Part shown: positions 7,631 to 14,565 of the stretch, piece after piece
Layout of the letters: the number at the start of each line of letters is the position of its first letter
Numbering within the stretch: position 1 is the stretch's first letter
Assembly: GCA_003153655.1 (NCBI GenBank)
Contig: PMAK01000053.1
Span: forward strand, 5,252 to 26,311
Origin: Phycisphaerales bacterium
GTDB lineage: Bacteria; Planctomycetota; Phycisphaerae; Tepidisphaerales; Tepidisphaeraceae
Length of the DNA: 21,060 bases
Reading direction: 5' to 3'
Notes under the pieces: generated by a model
Seen by the model: the letters and a program-made list of their open reading frames with translations, nothing else
Told to the model about the DNA's origin: nothing
Database searches by the model: none
Position numbers and translations under genes: made by a program

Positions 7631-8551
7631 CTATTTCAGCTGGGCATAGGTTGTGTCGAGCGATTTTGCGCCGCCTTGGATTCCGGTGATCTCGCGGGGC
7701 CAGAGGTCGATTTCGAATCGCTTCACTACGCCGCGGCGATCGATGAGCGTGGGGAGGCTCGTGCAAATTCCCTTGATGTCGTATTCGCCTGACAATCGCG
7801 TGCTGAGCGGGAGGATCTTTGGTTGATTGAGGGCTATCGCATGGACCGCTTCTGCGATGGTCAGTCCTACCGCCCAACCTGCGCCGCCTTTCAGTTTTAT
7901 CGCTTCGGCGCCGCTGGTTTTTGTGCGGTCGAAGATTCGCTGCTGCACGGGGCTGCCAAAGTTCGGCATTTTGATCAGCGGCAATCCTGCGGCAGTAGCG
8001 CTCGACCAGATGGGGACCATGCTGTCGCCATGCTCGCCGAGGATCAGGGCTTTGATCTGGCTTGGGGGGAGAGCGGTTTCCTGTGCGATGAGGGAGCGGA
8101 AGCGAGCGGTGTCTAGTTGGGTGCCGAGGCCGATTACTTTATTTGGATCGAGGTTGAGATGGTCGATGGCGAGGCGGGTGAGAATGTCGACCGGATTGGA
8201 GACGACGAAAAGAGTTACGTCCCCTTTAATCGTGGCTTTTAGCGAATCGAGGATTTGCCGGAAGAGCGTGACGTTGCGATTGATCAGGTCGAGGCGGCTT
8301 TCTTCGGGCTTTCGGCGGAGTCCGGCGGTGATGACGATGATGTCGCTGTCCGCGCAGCGATCGTATCCGCCGGCGTAGATTTGTTGATTGCCGGCTACGC
8401 TGGAGCCGTGCATCAGGTCGAGGGCCTCGCCTTGGGCCACTTGATCGTTTGCGTCCAGGAGATGGATTTCGCTGACGATTGCGGCGCATTGGAGGGCGAA
8501 GGCTGTGTTGCTGCCGACCCGGCCCCCGCCGCCTATGATGCTGACTTTCAT
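7631..8551 (-). CDS. Lactate/malate dehydrogenase family protein (BMC operon)
   Basis: This 306-residue NAD-dependent 2-hydroxyacid dehydrogenase starts MKVSIIGGGGRVGSNTAFAL, the glycine-rich NAD site, with D33 at the end of strand 2 favouring NAD over NADP. The catalytic loop GEHGDS contains H174. R86 and R151 correspond to the substrate-binding arginines. The active-site loop reads AGLRRKPEESRLDL; the residue that is Gln in lactate and Arg in malate dehydrogenases appears to be Arg (R80), although the rest of the loop is lactate-type. Start chosen: an upstream in-frame extension to 8755 overlaps the aldolase gene and is Arg-rich noise. The likely role is recycling NADH made by the aldehyde dehydrogenase, or oxidising lactate. 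No encapsulation peptide is seen. Confidence 0.88.
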   Translation of the reverse strand: MKVSIIGGGGRVGSNTAFALQCAAIVSEIHLLDANDQVAQGEALDLMHGSSVAGNQQIYAGGYDRCADSDIIVITAGLRRKPEESRLDLINRNVTLFRQILDSLKATIKGDVTLFVVSNPVDILTRLAIDHLNLDPNKVIGLGTQLDTARFRSLIAQETALPPSQIKALILGEHGDSMVPIWSSATAAGLPLIKMPNFGSPVQQRIFDRTKTSGAEAIKLKGGAGWAVGLTIAEAVHAIALNQPKILPLSTRLSGEYDIKGICTSLPTLIDRRGVVKRFEIDLWPREITGIQGGAKSLDTTYAQLK

Positions 8552-8569
8552 TTTTTGCCTTTGCAACCT

Positions 8570-8586
8570 GCGGTGCTGCGCACCGC
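8570..8586. repeat. Intercistronic hairpin between aldolase and dehydrogenase genes
   Basis: GCGGTGC-tgc-GCACCGC forms a 7-bp perfect stem with a 3-base loop in the 50-base gap between the aldolase stop and the dehydrogenase start. On the operon strand it is not followed by a T-run, so it is not an intrinsic terminator there. On the plus strand a T8 run follows about 8 bases later (8593-8603), so it could terminate antisense transcription. Confidence 0.6.
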
Positions 8587-8601
8587 CGCTAAATATTTTT
8601 T

Positions 8602-9525
8602 TTATTGGGCTGTGGCCATGATTTGATCGGTGATGACCTGGACTAGTTGCTCGATGTCTTGCTCGCCGTAGTTTTCTGGCGTTAGCGCTTCCACCGCTTT
8701 TTCCATTGCGGAGGGTTGTTTTGATTCGACGGGACCGGTGCCGCCTCCGACGCACATGCGGCCTTTGGTTGCGACTTCGCCGCCTACGCGGGCGAGGAAA
8801 TCGCTGCCGCAGGTTAGGCCATGAATTTTGCCGTCGGGTGTTACGCGGGCATCGGTCATGCCGAATTTCGATTTCAGCGCGAGCAATTCATTCATCTCAA
8901 CCGGCGAAAGTGTTTGGACATATCCAAGCTGCTTGGCGAGCAGAAGGATTCGGGCGTAGGCATCGACGATTTCGAGCTTGTAATAGGCGGATTCCAAATC
9001 CTTGTCGAAGCAGACGGCTCCGTGATTGCCGAGCAAAACGGTGTTGGCATCTTTCACGAACGGGGCGAGGGTTTCACCCAATCGCGTATCGCCGGGGGTT
9101 ACATATTTCGCCATGGGGACGCGGCCGAGAAATACCTCGGCTTCGGGATGGATGCAGGTTGGTAATTCCAATCCTGAAACCGCGAATGCGGTGGCGTGCG
9201 GCGGATGGCTGTGTATGACCGCGCGAACATCGGGGCGGTTTTTATAGATAAACAGGTGCATGAGGATTTCGCTGGTGCGTGCGCGCTTGCCGGAAACTTG
9301 TTTGCCTTCCAAATCCACGACGCAGAGATCGTCCGGCTTTAGCTGGCCTTTGCTGATGCCGGTGGGCGTGCAGAGAATCCGATCCTCGGAGAGACGATAG
9401 GAGTGATTGCCCTCATTGCCGGCGCAAAAGCCTTTGAGCCAGATGCGACGGCCGATGTCACACATCAGGTCCTTGAGTTTCCATTCGCTGATTCGGTCTG
9501 AGCCGTTTAATTTTTGGTAAGCCAT
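8602..9525 (-). CDS. Class II aldolase (fuculose/rhamnulose-1-phosphate type), BMC-targeted
   Basis: This is a class II (zinc) aldolase/adducin-family protein, 307 residues against about 215 for FucA. Zinc ligands H105 and H107 (HSHPPHA) and H168 (GNHGA) are visible, with the likely catalytic base E86 (TSEILMH). The expected reaction is cleavage of L-fuculose-1-P or L-rhamnulose-1-P to DHAP and L-lactaldehyde, the signature step of PVM compartments. About 100 extra C-terminal residues follow the core and end in an amphipathic helix (residues about 287-303, GEQDIEQLVQVITDQIM), which fits an encapsulation peptide. Start: ATG with GGAG five bases before it. It lies 10 bases after the BMC-P stop. 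Confidence 0.93.
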   Translation of the reverse strand: MAYQKLNGSDRISEWKLKDLMCDIGRRIWLKGFCAGNEGNHSYRLSEDRILCTPTGISKGQLKPDDLCVVDLEGKQVSGKRARTSEILMHLFIYKNRPDVRAVIHSHPPHATAFAVSGLELPTCIHPEAEVFLGRVPMAKYVTPGDTRLGETLAPFVKDANTVLLGNHGAVCFDKDLESAYYKLEIVDAYARILLLAKQLGYVQTLSPVEMNELLALKSKFGMTDARVTPDGKIHGLTCGSDFLARVGGEVATKGRMCVGGGTGPVESKQPSAMEKAVEALTPENYGEQDIEQLVQVITDQIMATAQ

Positions 9526-9535
9526 ATGAACTCCA

Positions 9536-9829
9536 TCAAATCTGTGATGTCACCACCGCGGCATCGAGAATTGCCGCGTTGTAGGCGTCGAGAGGGACGA
9601 TTTTTTCGGGATAGAACGGCATGCACGCCTCGCGGCTTTCGGTGAAGGCGATCAGATTTCCCTCGGCGGCGCCGAGTTCGTCGTAGACGACCAGGGATTC
9701 GGTGCTTTGGCGTGGTTTGCCGGAGAGGCTGAAGCGATCCTGGACCTCGACGAGCAGAAATCGACCGCCCACGAGCGTGGGATACATCGGATTGAGCGTT
9801 ACGCGGCCGATGACTTTGCCTACGCGCAT
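9536..9829 (-). CDS. BMC-P (EutN/CcmL) pentameric shell vertex protein 1
   Basis: This 97-residue protein of the EutN/CcmL family opens with MRVGKVIGRVTLNPMYPTL and continues with GGRFLLVEVQD and VVYDELGAAEGNLIAF, the standard strand pattern of BMC vertex proteins. Such proteins form pentamers that cap the icosahedral shell. It has a longer C-terminal tail than BMC-P 2. Start: the ATG at 9829, with GGAG eight bases upstream, overlaps the end of the RpiB-like gene by 10 bases. An in-frame extension to 9997 lies entirely in that gene's coding sequence and was rejected. Confidence 0.93.
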   Translation of the reverse strand: MRVGKVIGRVTLNPMYPTLVGGRFLLVEVQDRFSLSGKPRQSTESLVVYDELGAAEGNLIAFTESREACMPFYPEKIVPLDAYNAAILDAAVVTSQI

Positions 9830-10425
9830 GATGTCAGCTCCTCCAGCCGTTGCCGGATTTCGGGGGAGAGATTTCGCGTGCCTCTCGTGAATCGGTAGAG
9901 GAGATTGCGGATCTGTGAAAAGTTTTTGTAGGGATATTCGAGGATGAGCACGTTGGCCGCGACAGCGCTGATTCCCTGATCGATGGATTCCGGGCATGTT
10001 CCGACGATGGCGCGGATGGACGGGCAGCGATTGGCGTAGACGATTGCTTCGGCGGCGGATTTGACGAGCAGAATGCCGCCAGCGGCTTGCTGGGATTTGG
10101 TCCGTGTTGCGATCGCTTTGATCGCGGGGACAAGATGCACCGTTGCGTTTGGAACTTCGATCGGCGCGAGGTTTGATTCGCGGCTAACTGATGCAATGGC
10201 GGCTTTGGCCGCGCCGCATTGGGCGTCGCACCACCAGAGGAAATTTGCTGATCCCGACGGGGCCGACGTTTGTGACATTTCCGCCGGGCCGTAGCCGATC
10301 TTTACGCGTTTGCTTTTTGCCCAATCGAGGGCGAGCGGCGTGAGGCGCGAGCCGTAGGGAAGGACGATTTGATCGCCTTCCAGGCCGCGGCCCATGTCCT
10401 GAAGTTGTCGGGCGGTGACGATCAT
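9820..10425 (-). CDS. BMC-associated RpiB/LacA-like protein, probable pseudoenzyme
   Basis: This 201-residue protein has two parts. Residues 1-48 include GSRLTPLALDWAKSKRVKIG, like the LTPxAxDxxxxxxI segment I recall from several BMC-associated proteins such as EutT. Residues about 60-200 resemble the RpiB/LacA sugar-phosphate isomerase fold: GGILLVKSAAEAIVYANRCP matches RpiB's GILICGTGIGMSIAANK region, and SAVAANVLILE matches its NANVLALG strand. The catalytic Cys of RpiB is replaced (V121 in alignment by eye), and the following His-Asp is absent, so isomerase activity is unlikely. The start ATG overlaps the upstream BMC-P stop (ATGA at 10425-10422). A structural or sugar-phosphate-binding role in the compartment is inference. 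Confidence 0.75.
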   Translation of the reverse strand: MIVTARQLQDMGRGLEGDQIVLPYGSRLTPLALDWAKSKRVKIGYGPAEMSQTSAPSGSANFLWWCDAQCGAAKAAIASVSRESNLAPIEVPNATVHLVPAIKAIATRTKSQQAAGGILLVKSAAEAIVYANRCPSIRAIVGTCPESIDQGISAVAANVLILEYPYKNFSQIRNLLYRFTRGTRNLSPEIRQRLEELTSCA

Positions 10426-10688
10426 TCTGATTCCTGATCGGCCAGTGCGATCACGCACCAGCGGACGGGGCTTTTTTCGTTGCCGACATACTGGCGCGCT
10501 GATTTTCCGTCGCTGTTCAGCACGACGATCTGGCCCTTGCCTGCGCCGAAGCGATCGATGGCCACGAGCAGATCACCTTCGGGCTTTCGATTTGAATCCA
10601 GCACCTGCACGAGCAGCATTCGCCAGCCGGCGAGGCTCGCGTGCTTCACGGTAGCAGTTGCGTGACCAATGACTTGTCCCAAAAGCAT
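10422..10688 (-). CDS. BMC-P (EutN/CcmL) pentameric shell vertex protein 2
   Basis: An 88-residue EutN/CcmL protein with MLLGQVIGHATATVKHASL, RMLLVQVLD, LLVAIDRFGAGKGQIVVL and the C-terminal VRWCVIALAD strand. It is a very typical PVM-style vertex protein. The gene is tightly packed: its ATG overlaps the stop of the aldehyde dehydrogenase by one base (TGATG), and its stop overlaps the next ATG. Translational coupling on both sides should keep its level tied to these neighbours and low relative to BMC-H, which suits a protein needed in only 12 pentamers per shell. Confidence 0.95.
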   Translation of the reverse strand: MLLGQVIGHATATVKHASLAGWRMLLVQVLDSNRKPEGDLLVAIDRFGAGKGQIVVLNSDGKSARQYVGNEKSPVRWCVIALADQESE

Positions 10689-12124
10689 CAGATCACCCTC
10701 AATCCTTTGGTCATCATGACGCGGCGATAACGCGTGAATGTGAGCGGCGTGGTGATTCCTTCGCCGGTGGGCGTTGCGATGCTGTAACTGAGATATCCTT
10801 CGCCGCCGAGGCCCAGGCCGGCCATGCTTGGGCCGTTGACGACGAACAGTGTTGTGTTCGCCTGTCGGCCGAAGCGGGTGATGGTGTCGATATTGCGGCT
10901 GTGAATGATCGCCGTGTGGCGATAGCCATGTTCGCTTTCGATGGCGCGTTCCATGGCTTCATCCACATTTTTCACGCGGACGAACGGGACGAAGGGCATC
11001 ATCTGTTCTTCCTGCACGAATGGATGATCCGCGCGGGTTTCGCCGACGAGGAGTTGCGTCGCCGGACTGATTTTCACGCCTGCTGCTTCGGCCAGGACCG
11101 ATGGATCTTTGCCGACGAAATCTTTGTTGACGTGAGGCTTGCCATTTTTGGCGTCGGTTTTGAATGCTGCGCGGGTGAGTGATTCGATCTGCGCGGAGTT
11201 CAGCACGAATCCGCCGGCCATTTGCATCTGGCTGAGGAATTTGTCGAAGATGCTTTCGACGCAGAAGACTTGTTTTTCGCCGATGCAGAGGAGGTTGTTG
11301 TCGTAGGCTGCGCCTTTGACGATGGAGGTGGCGGCGTTTTGCAGGCAGGCGGTTTCATCGACGACTACGGGGGGATTTCCGGGGCCGGCGACGATTGCGC
11401 GCTTCTTCGCGCCCATGGCCGCCCGCGAAACGGCTGGGCCGCCTGTTACGACCAACAACGCGATGCCGCGATGATTGAAGAGTTGTTCCGCGGTTTCCAG
11501 CGTCGGGGGATTTACGCAGGTGATGAGAGCGTCGATTCCATATTTGGCGGCGATCTGTTTGTTGTATTCTCGAATGGCGTGGGCGGCGCAATTTGTGCCG
11601 CTTGGATGGGCGTTGGCGACGAGTGAATTTCCGGATGCGATCATGTTGATCGCGTTGGCGGAGAGCGTTGGGATGCTGTGCGTGACGGGGGTGACGACGC
11701 CAAGGACGCCGAAGGGGGCAAATTCCTCGATGCACATTCCGTTGCTTCCGCCGGAGGCGAGGGTGCGGAGATATTCGACGCCGGGGACGAGTTCGAGGAT
11801 TTGGAGTTTTTCGATCTTGTGATCGAGGCGGCCGACTTTTGTTTCCGCGAGTTCCATCGCGCCCCACTCGCGGGCATTTTGGCGGGCGATGGATTTGATG
11901 AGCTTGACGATTCCGTCGCGGTCTTCCATCGAGAGTTTTACGAGCTTTTTTTGGGCTTCCGTCGCGGCGGAGACTGCATCATCGACTGTGCTGAACACGC
12001 CGTGTGATCCCGTGGCCGTATGCGCTGCGCGGGCTTGCGTTCGCGGCGCAGGCGACGGTGTACGACCGTCGCCGAGGCGGCGCATCACTTCAGTCACCAC
12101 ATCCTGTATCAATGCTGAGTTCAT
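10688..12124 (-). CDS. CoA-acylating aldehyde dehydrogenase (PduP-like), BMC-targeted
   Basis: This 478-residue enzyme of the PduP/EutE group oxidises an aldehyde to acyl-CoA with NAD and CoA. Residues 1-18 (NSALIQDVVTEVMRRLG) form an amphipathic helix of the encapsulation-peptide type, followed by a Pro/Thr-rich linker to about residue 40. The catalytic Cys is C280 in NNLLCIGEKQ. FAPFGVLGVVTPVTHSIPT and VTGGPAVSRAA are the cofactor-binding segments. In this pathway the substrate would be lactaldehyde, giving lactyl-CoA for PduL. The gene starts 3 bases after the upstream BMC-P stop and has no evident Shine-Dalgarno. Confidence 0.95.
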   Translation of the reverse strand: MNSALIQDVVTEVMRRLGDGRTPSPAPRTQARAAHTATGSHGVFSTVDDAVSAATEAQKKLVKLSMEDRDGIVKLIKSIARQNAREWGAMELAETKVGRLDHKIEKLQILELVPGVEYLRTLASGGSNGMCIEEFAPFGVLGVVTPVTHSIPTLSANAINMIASGNSLVANAHPSGTNCAAHAIREYNKQIAAKYGIDALITCVNPPTLETAEQLFNHRGIALLVVTGGPAVSRAAMGAKKRAIVAGPGNPPVVVDETACLQNAATSIVKGAAYDNNLLCIGEKQVFCVESIFDKFLSQMQMAGGFVLNSAQIESLTRAAFKTDAKNGKPHVNKDFVGKDPSVLAEAAGVKISPATQLLVGETRADHPFVQEEQMMPFVPFVRVKNVDEAMERAIESEHGYRHTAIIHSRNIDTITRFGRQANTTLFVVNGPSMAGLGLGGEGYLSYSIATPTGEGITTPLTFTRYRRVMMTKGLRVI

Positions 12125-12127
12125 GGC

Positions 12128-12448
12128 TTATTTCGTGGACTGGTAGAACGTCTTGCCGGCGAAGACCGCGGAATCGACGATACCGACGATCACGGCGTCG
12201 GCTGGGAGATTTTTGGTCTGCTCGGTCATTCGGGCGCTGCTGCCCTGGACGACGAGGACGAGTTGGCCGTCGCCTACGCCGACAACATCGACAGCGACGA
12301 TGGCACGGCCGGTGTTGCCGAGACTGGCCGGTTTTGACGCATCGTCATATTTCACGTTGAGCGGCTCGACGACGAGCAGCTTTTGGCCGCTGAGCGTCTT
12401 GTCTTTTTGCGTGGCGACCACGTGACCGGTGACTCTTGCCAGGAACAT
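12128..12448 (-). CDS. BMC-P (EutN/CcmL) pentameric shell vertex protein 3
   Basis: This 106-residue EutN/CcmL protein has MFLARVTGHVVATQKDKTLS, KLLVVEPLNV, AIVAVDVVGVGDGQLVLV and ADAVIVGIVD. It is the longest of the three vertex paralogs here and has an extra C-terminal tail (AVFAGKTFYQSTK). Its start has GGAG about 8 bases upstream. A hairpin lies in the 51-base gap that separates it from the preceding BMC-H gene. Confidence 0.94.
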   Translation of the reverse strand: MFLARVTGHVVATQKDKTLSGQKLLVVEPLNVKYDDASKPASLGNTGRAIVAVDVVGVGDGQLVLVVQGSSARMTEQTKNLPADAVIVGIVDSAVFAGKTFYQSTK

Positions 12449-12467
12449 AATTCGCTCCGTTCAGACA

Positions 12468-12485
12468 TGCCGACTGAAGTCGGCA
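12468..12485. repeat. Intercistronic hairpin between BMC-H and BMC-P genes
   Basis: TGCCGACTGAAGTCGGCA is a near-perfect palindrome: 8-base arms around GA, folding as a 7-bp stem with a 4-base loop. It lies 15 bases after the BMC-H stop and 20 bases before the BMC-P start on the operon strand. No T-run follows, so a stabilising or partial-termination role fits better than a full terminator. It may also be a copy of a dispersed palindromic repeat. Confidence 0.65.
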
Positions 12486-12499
12486 AGCCGCTTGAGGGG

Positions 12500-12769
12500 T
12501 CAGCCCATTTTGGACACGTCGGAATGCGGTCGGGCGATGACGTGGACGGAGACGACTTCGCCGACTTTTCCGCCGGCTTCGGCGCCCGCATCAACGGCTG
12601 CGCGAACGGCCGCCACGTCGCCGCGAATGGTGATGGCGACGAGGCCGCTGCCGACCTTGTGTTGCTCGACGAATTGGACGCTGGCGGATTTGAGTGCCGC
12701 ATCCAGCGCTTCGACGGCCGCGACGATGCCCTTGGTTTCGATCAATCCGATTGCTTCCGCGATAGCCAT
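12500..12769 (-). CDS. BMC-H hexameric shell protein 1
   Basis: An 89-residue single BMC-domain protein: [19 protein letters not shown], then [20 protein letters not shown], then [14 protein letters not shown]. Such proteins form flat hexamers that tile the shell facets, with a small central pore. The pore loop reads HKVGSG, close to the canonical KIGSG of PduA. A strong ribosome binding site (AGGAGA, 5 bases before ATG) fits a highly made shell protein. It follows the kinase gene by 17 bases. Confidence 0.96.
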   Translation of the reverse strand: MAIAEAIGLIETKGIVAAVEALDAALKSASVQFVEQHKVGSGLVAITIRGDVAAVRAAVDAGAEAGGKVGEVVSVHVIARPHSDVSKMG

Positions 12770-12786
12770 AAAATCTCCTGATAAAT

Positions 12787-13902
12787 TTAGTTCGTGTTTA
12801 AAACCGATTCGGTTTCCAGTGCGACGATCAATTCTTCATTCGTTGGGATGACCCATATTTGGCCGTTGGATTCCACTTTGCTGATGCAGGTTTCCTGGGC
12901 GCGGGTTTGGTTTTTTCCGGAGTCGAGGATCAGGCCGGCGAAATCGAGATCTTTGCAGATTGCGGCGCGGAGGGTGATAGCGTTTTCGCCCATGCCGCCG
13001 GTGAATACCAGGACATCGCATCCGCCGAGCACGACGAGGAAGGAGCCGATGTAATGCCGCGCGGATTCGACGAATGCGTCAATCGTCAATTTGGCTCGGG
13101 CATTTCCGGCGGCGGCGGCGCGTTCGATATCGCGCATGTCGGGCGAAAGGCCGCTCATGCCGAGCAGCCCCCCTTCCTTGGCCAGCCGGCGGAAAATTTC
13201 GTTTAGCTCAATCCCATGCTTCAGGAGCCTGATGATGGCAAATCCGTCGAAATCGCCGACGCGGTTGTTGTGCGGAAGGCCGCTCTGGACGGTCATTCCG
13301 AAACTGCACGCGGCGGATTTGCCGCTTTCGATCGCGCAGACCGAACAGCTTCCGCCGAGATGAACGCTGATGATGCGGCGCGAGGCGTGGCGTCCGAGTA
13401 TTTCGGTGGCGCGATTGGCGATGAAGCGGTGGCTTGCGCCGTGGAAGCCGTAGCGGCGGATGCCGAGGTTTTCCGTCCATTCGTGGGGGATCGCGTAGAT
13501 TTGGCGCGACATCGGAATCGTGTGGTGAAAGGCGGTTTCGAAGACGGCGACTTGCGGGACATTCGGCAGCTTGCGGCGAAACGCCTTCATCGCGGCGATG
13601 TAGGGTGGGTTGTGAGCCGGGGCGACATCGGAGAATTGCTCCATCGTGGCGATCACCTCATCGCTCACGCGGACGGCTCCGCTGATGGGGCCGCCATGCA
13701 CGGCTTTGAAACCGATCGCATCCGGCGGATGCGGGAGGGACTGGAGAATCACGTCCAAGACGTCGGCGTGCGTCATGTAGGGTGAATCCTTTTGGCCGAT
13801 GCGTTCATACGCGCCGCGCGCGACCTCGGCGCCGTAGGCTTCCATGTTGAGGAGCTTGTATTTGAAGCTGGTGCTTCCGAGATTGGCGGCAAGGATGAAC
13901 AT
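12787..13902 (-). CDS. Acetate kinase family protein (acyl-phosphate to acid plus ATP), divergent active site
   Basis: This 371-residue ASKHA-fold kinase is somewhat shorter than usual acetate kinases (about 400). Expected role: convert lactyl-phosphate (or acetyl/propionyl-phosphate) and ADP to the acid and ATP, outside or inside the compartment. Visible family segments are [13 protein letters not shown] (N7), [31 protein letters not shown] with R214, FTGGMGEN and PTNEEL. Key residues differ from the Methanosarcina thermophila enzyme by eye: the Arg91 position is K66, the catalytic Asp148 position is E122, and the NGAS nucleotide loop reads GGSCS. It has no clear Shine-Dalgarno. It lies between two BMC-H genes. 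Confidence 0.88.
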   Translation of the reverse strand: MFILAANLGSTSFKYKLLNMEAYGAEVARGAYERIGQKDSPYMTHADVLDVILQSLPHPPDAIGFKAVHGGPISGAVRVSDEVIATMEQFSDVAPAHNPPYIAAMKAFRRKLPNVPQVAVFETAFHHTIPMSRQIYAIPHEWTENLGIRRYGFHGASHRFIANRATEILGRHASRRIISVHLGGSCSVCAIESGKSAACSFGMTVQSGLPHNNRVGDFDGFAIIRLLKHGIELNEIFRRLAKEGGLLGMSGLSPDMRDIERAAAAGNARAKLTIDAFVESARHYIGSFLVVLGGCDVLVFTGGMGENAITLRAAICKDLDFAGLILDSGKNQTRAQETCISKVESNGQIWVIPTNEELIVALETESVLNTN

Positions 13903-13916
13903 GGAGTCTGTTCGTG

Positions 13917-14201
13917 CTAAGCGCCGAATCCTTCAAGCAAATCCGGATGGGGCCGGGCGATAACGTGCTGGGCGACAAGTTCGCCGACTTTTCCGGCGGC
14001 TTCAGCGCCGGCATCGACGGCTGCTTTTACGCTTCCGACGTCGCCACGGACCAGTGTGGTCACATAGGCTCCGCCGATCTGAATCGTCTTGACGATTTCC
14101 ACGTTGGCGGCTTTGCACATCGCATCGGTTGCTTCGACGAGGCCGACCCAACCCTTGGTTTCGATCAGGCCTAGCGCGCTGCTTGATTTGTTTTCTGCCA
14201 T
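13917..14201 (-). CDS. BMC-H hexameric shell protein 2
   Basis: A 94-residue single BMC-domain protein: [38 protein letters not shown], and [14 protein letters not shown]. It differs from the other two in the pore loop, which reads QIGGAY in place of the K-x-GSG type, and has a short polar N-terminal extension (AENKSSS). A ribosome binding site (AAGGA, 8 bases before ATG) is present. It sits 14 bases before the kinase start. Confidence 0.96.
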   Translation of the reverse strand: MAENKSSSALGLIETKGWVGLVEATDAMCKAANVEIVKTIQIGGAYVTTLVRGDVGSVKAAVDAGAEAAGKVGELVAQHVIARPHPDLLEGFGA

Positions 14202-14235
14202 GATGGTGATCCTTGATAAAAAGTTTTTGGAGATA

Positions 14236-14532
14236 TTATTTCTTCGCGGGGGCGTTCTTTGGCTTAGGCATCATGCCGACCAGTTCATCATGTGGCCGCG
14301 CGATGACATGGACGGAAACAACCGTGCCGACCCGCCCCGCCGCTTCCGCGCCGGCGTCCACGGCTGCCTTTACCGCAGCCACGTCTCCTTTGACGAAGAC
14401 GGTGACCATGCCGCTGCCGCATTTGTCCCAGCCAACCATTGTGACGTTGGCGGTTTTGAGCATCGCGTCCGTGCCTTCAATCAGGGCGGTCATGCCTTTG
14501 CATTCCAGCAGGCCCAAGGCTTCGCTTGTCAT
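14236..14532 (-). CDS. BMC-H hexameric shell protein 3
   Basis: A 98-residue single BMC-domain protein: [39 protein letters not shown], and [14 protein letters not shown]. The pore loop reads KCGSG, placing a Cys near the pore. The C-terminus carries a Lys/Pro-rich tail ([11 protein letters not shown]) absent from the other two. A good ribosome binding site (AAAGGAA, 6 bases before ATG) precedes it. It is the second gene of the operon, 33 bases after pduL. Confidence 0.96.
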   Translation of the reverse strand: MTSEALGLLECKGMTALIEGTDAMLKTANVTMVGWDKCGSGMVTVFVKGDVAAVKAAVDAGAEAAGRVGTVVSVHVIARPHDELVGMMPKPKNAPAKK

Positions 14533-14565
14533 AAAAAGTTCCTTTCAGTTAATTCCGATTGCGTG

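Noticed and set aside
8552..8755. In-frame extension of the dehydrogenase gene upstream of 8551.
   Set aside because: It overlaps the aldolase coding sequence, is Arg-rich like out-of-frame translation, and the NAD-binding motif starts at the ATG at 8551.
9830..9997. Upstream extension of the BMC-P 1 reading frame.
   Set aside because: It lies entirely in the RpiB-like gene, and EutN-family proteins begin at the MRVGKVIG segment.
11355..11867. A 170-residue minus-strand open frame inside the aldehyde dehydrogenase gene.
   Set aside because: It is Arg/Pro/His-rich out-of-frame translation of a clearly coding gene.
12004..12360. Plus-strand open frame antisense to the aldehyde dehydrogenase and BMC-P 3 genes.
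   Set aside because: Very Arg-rich, no family resemblance, no ribosome binding site; explained by the coding strand.
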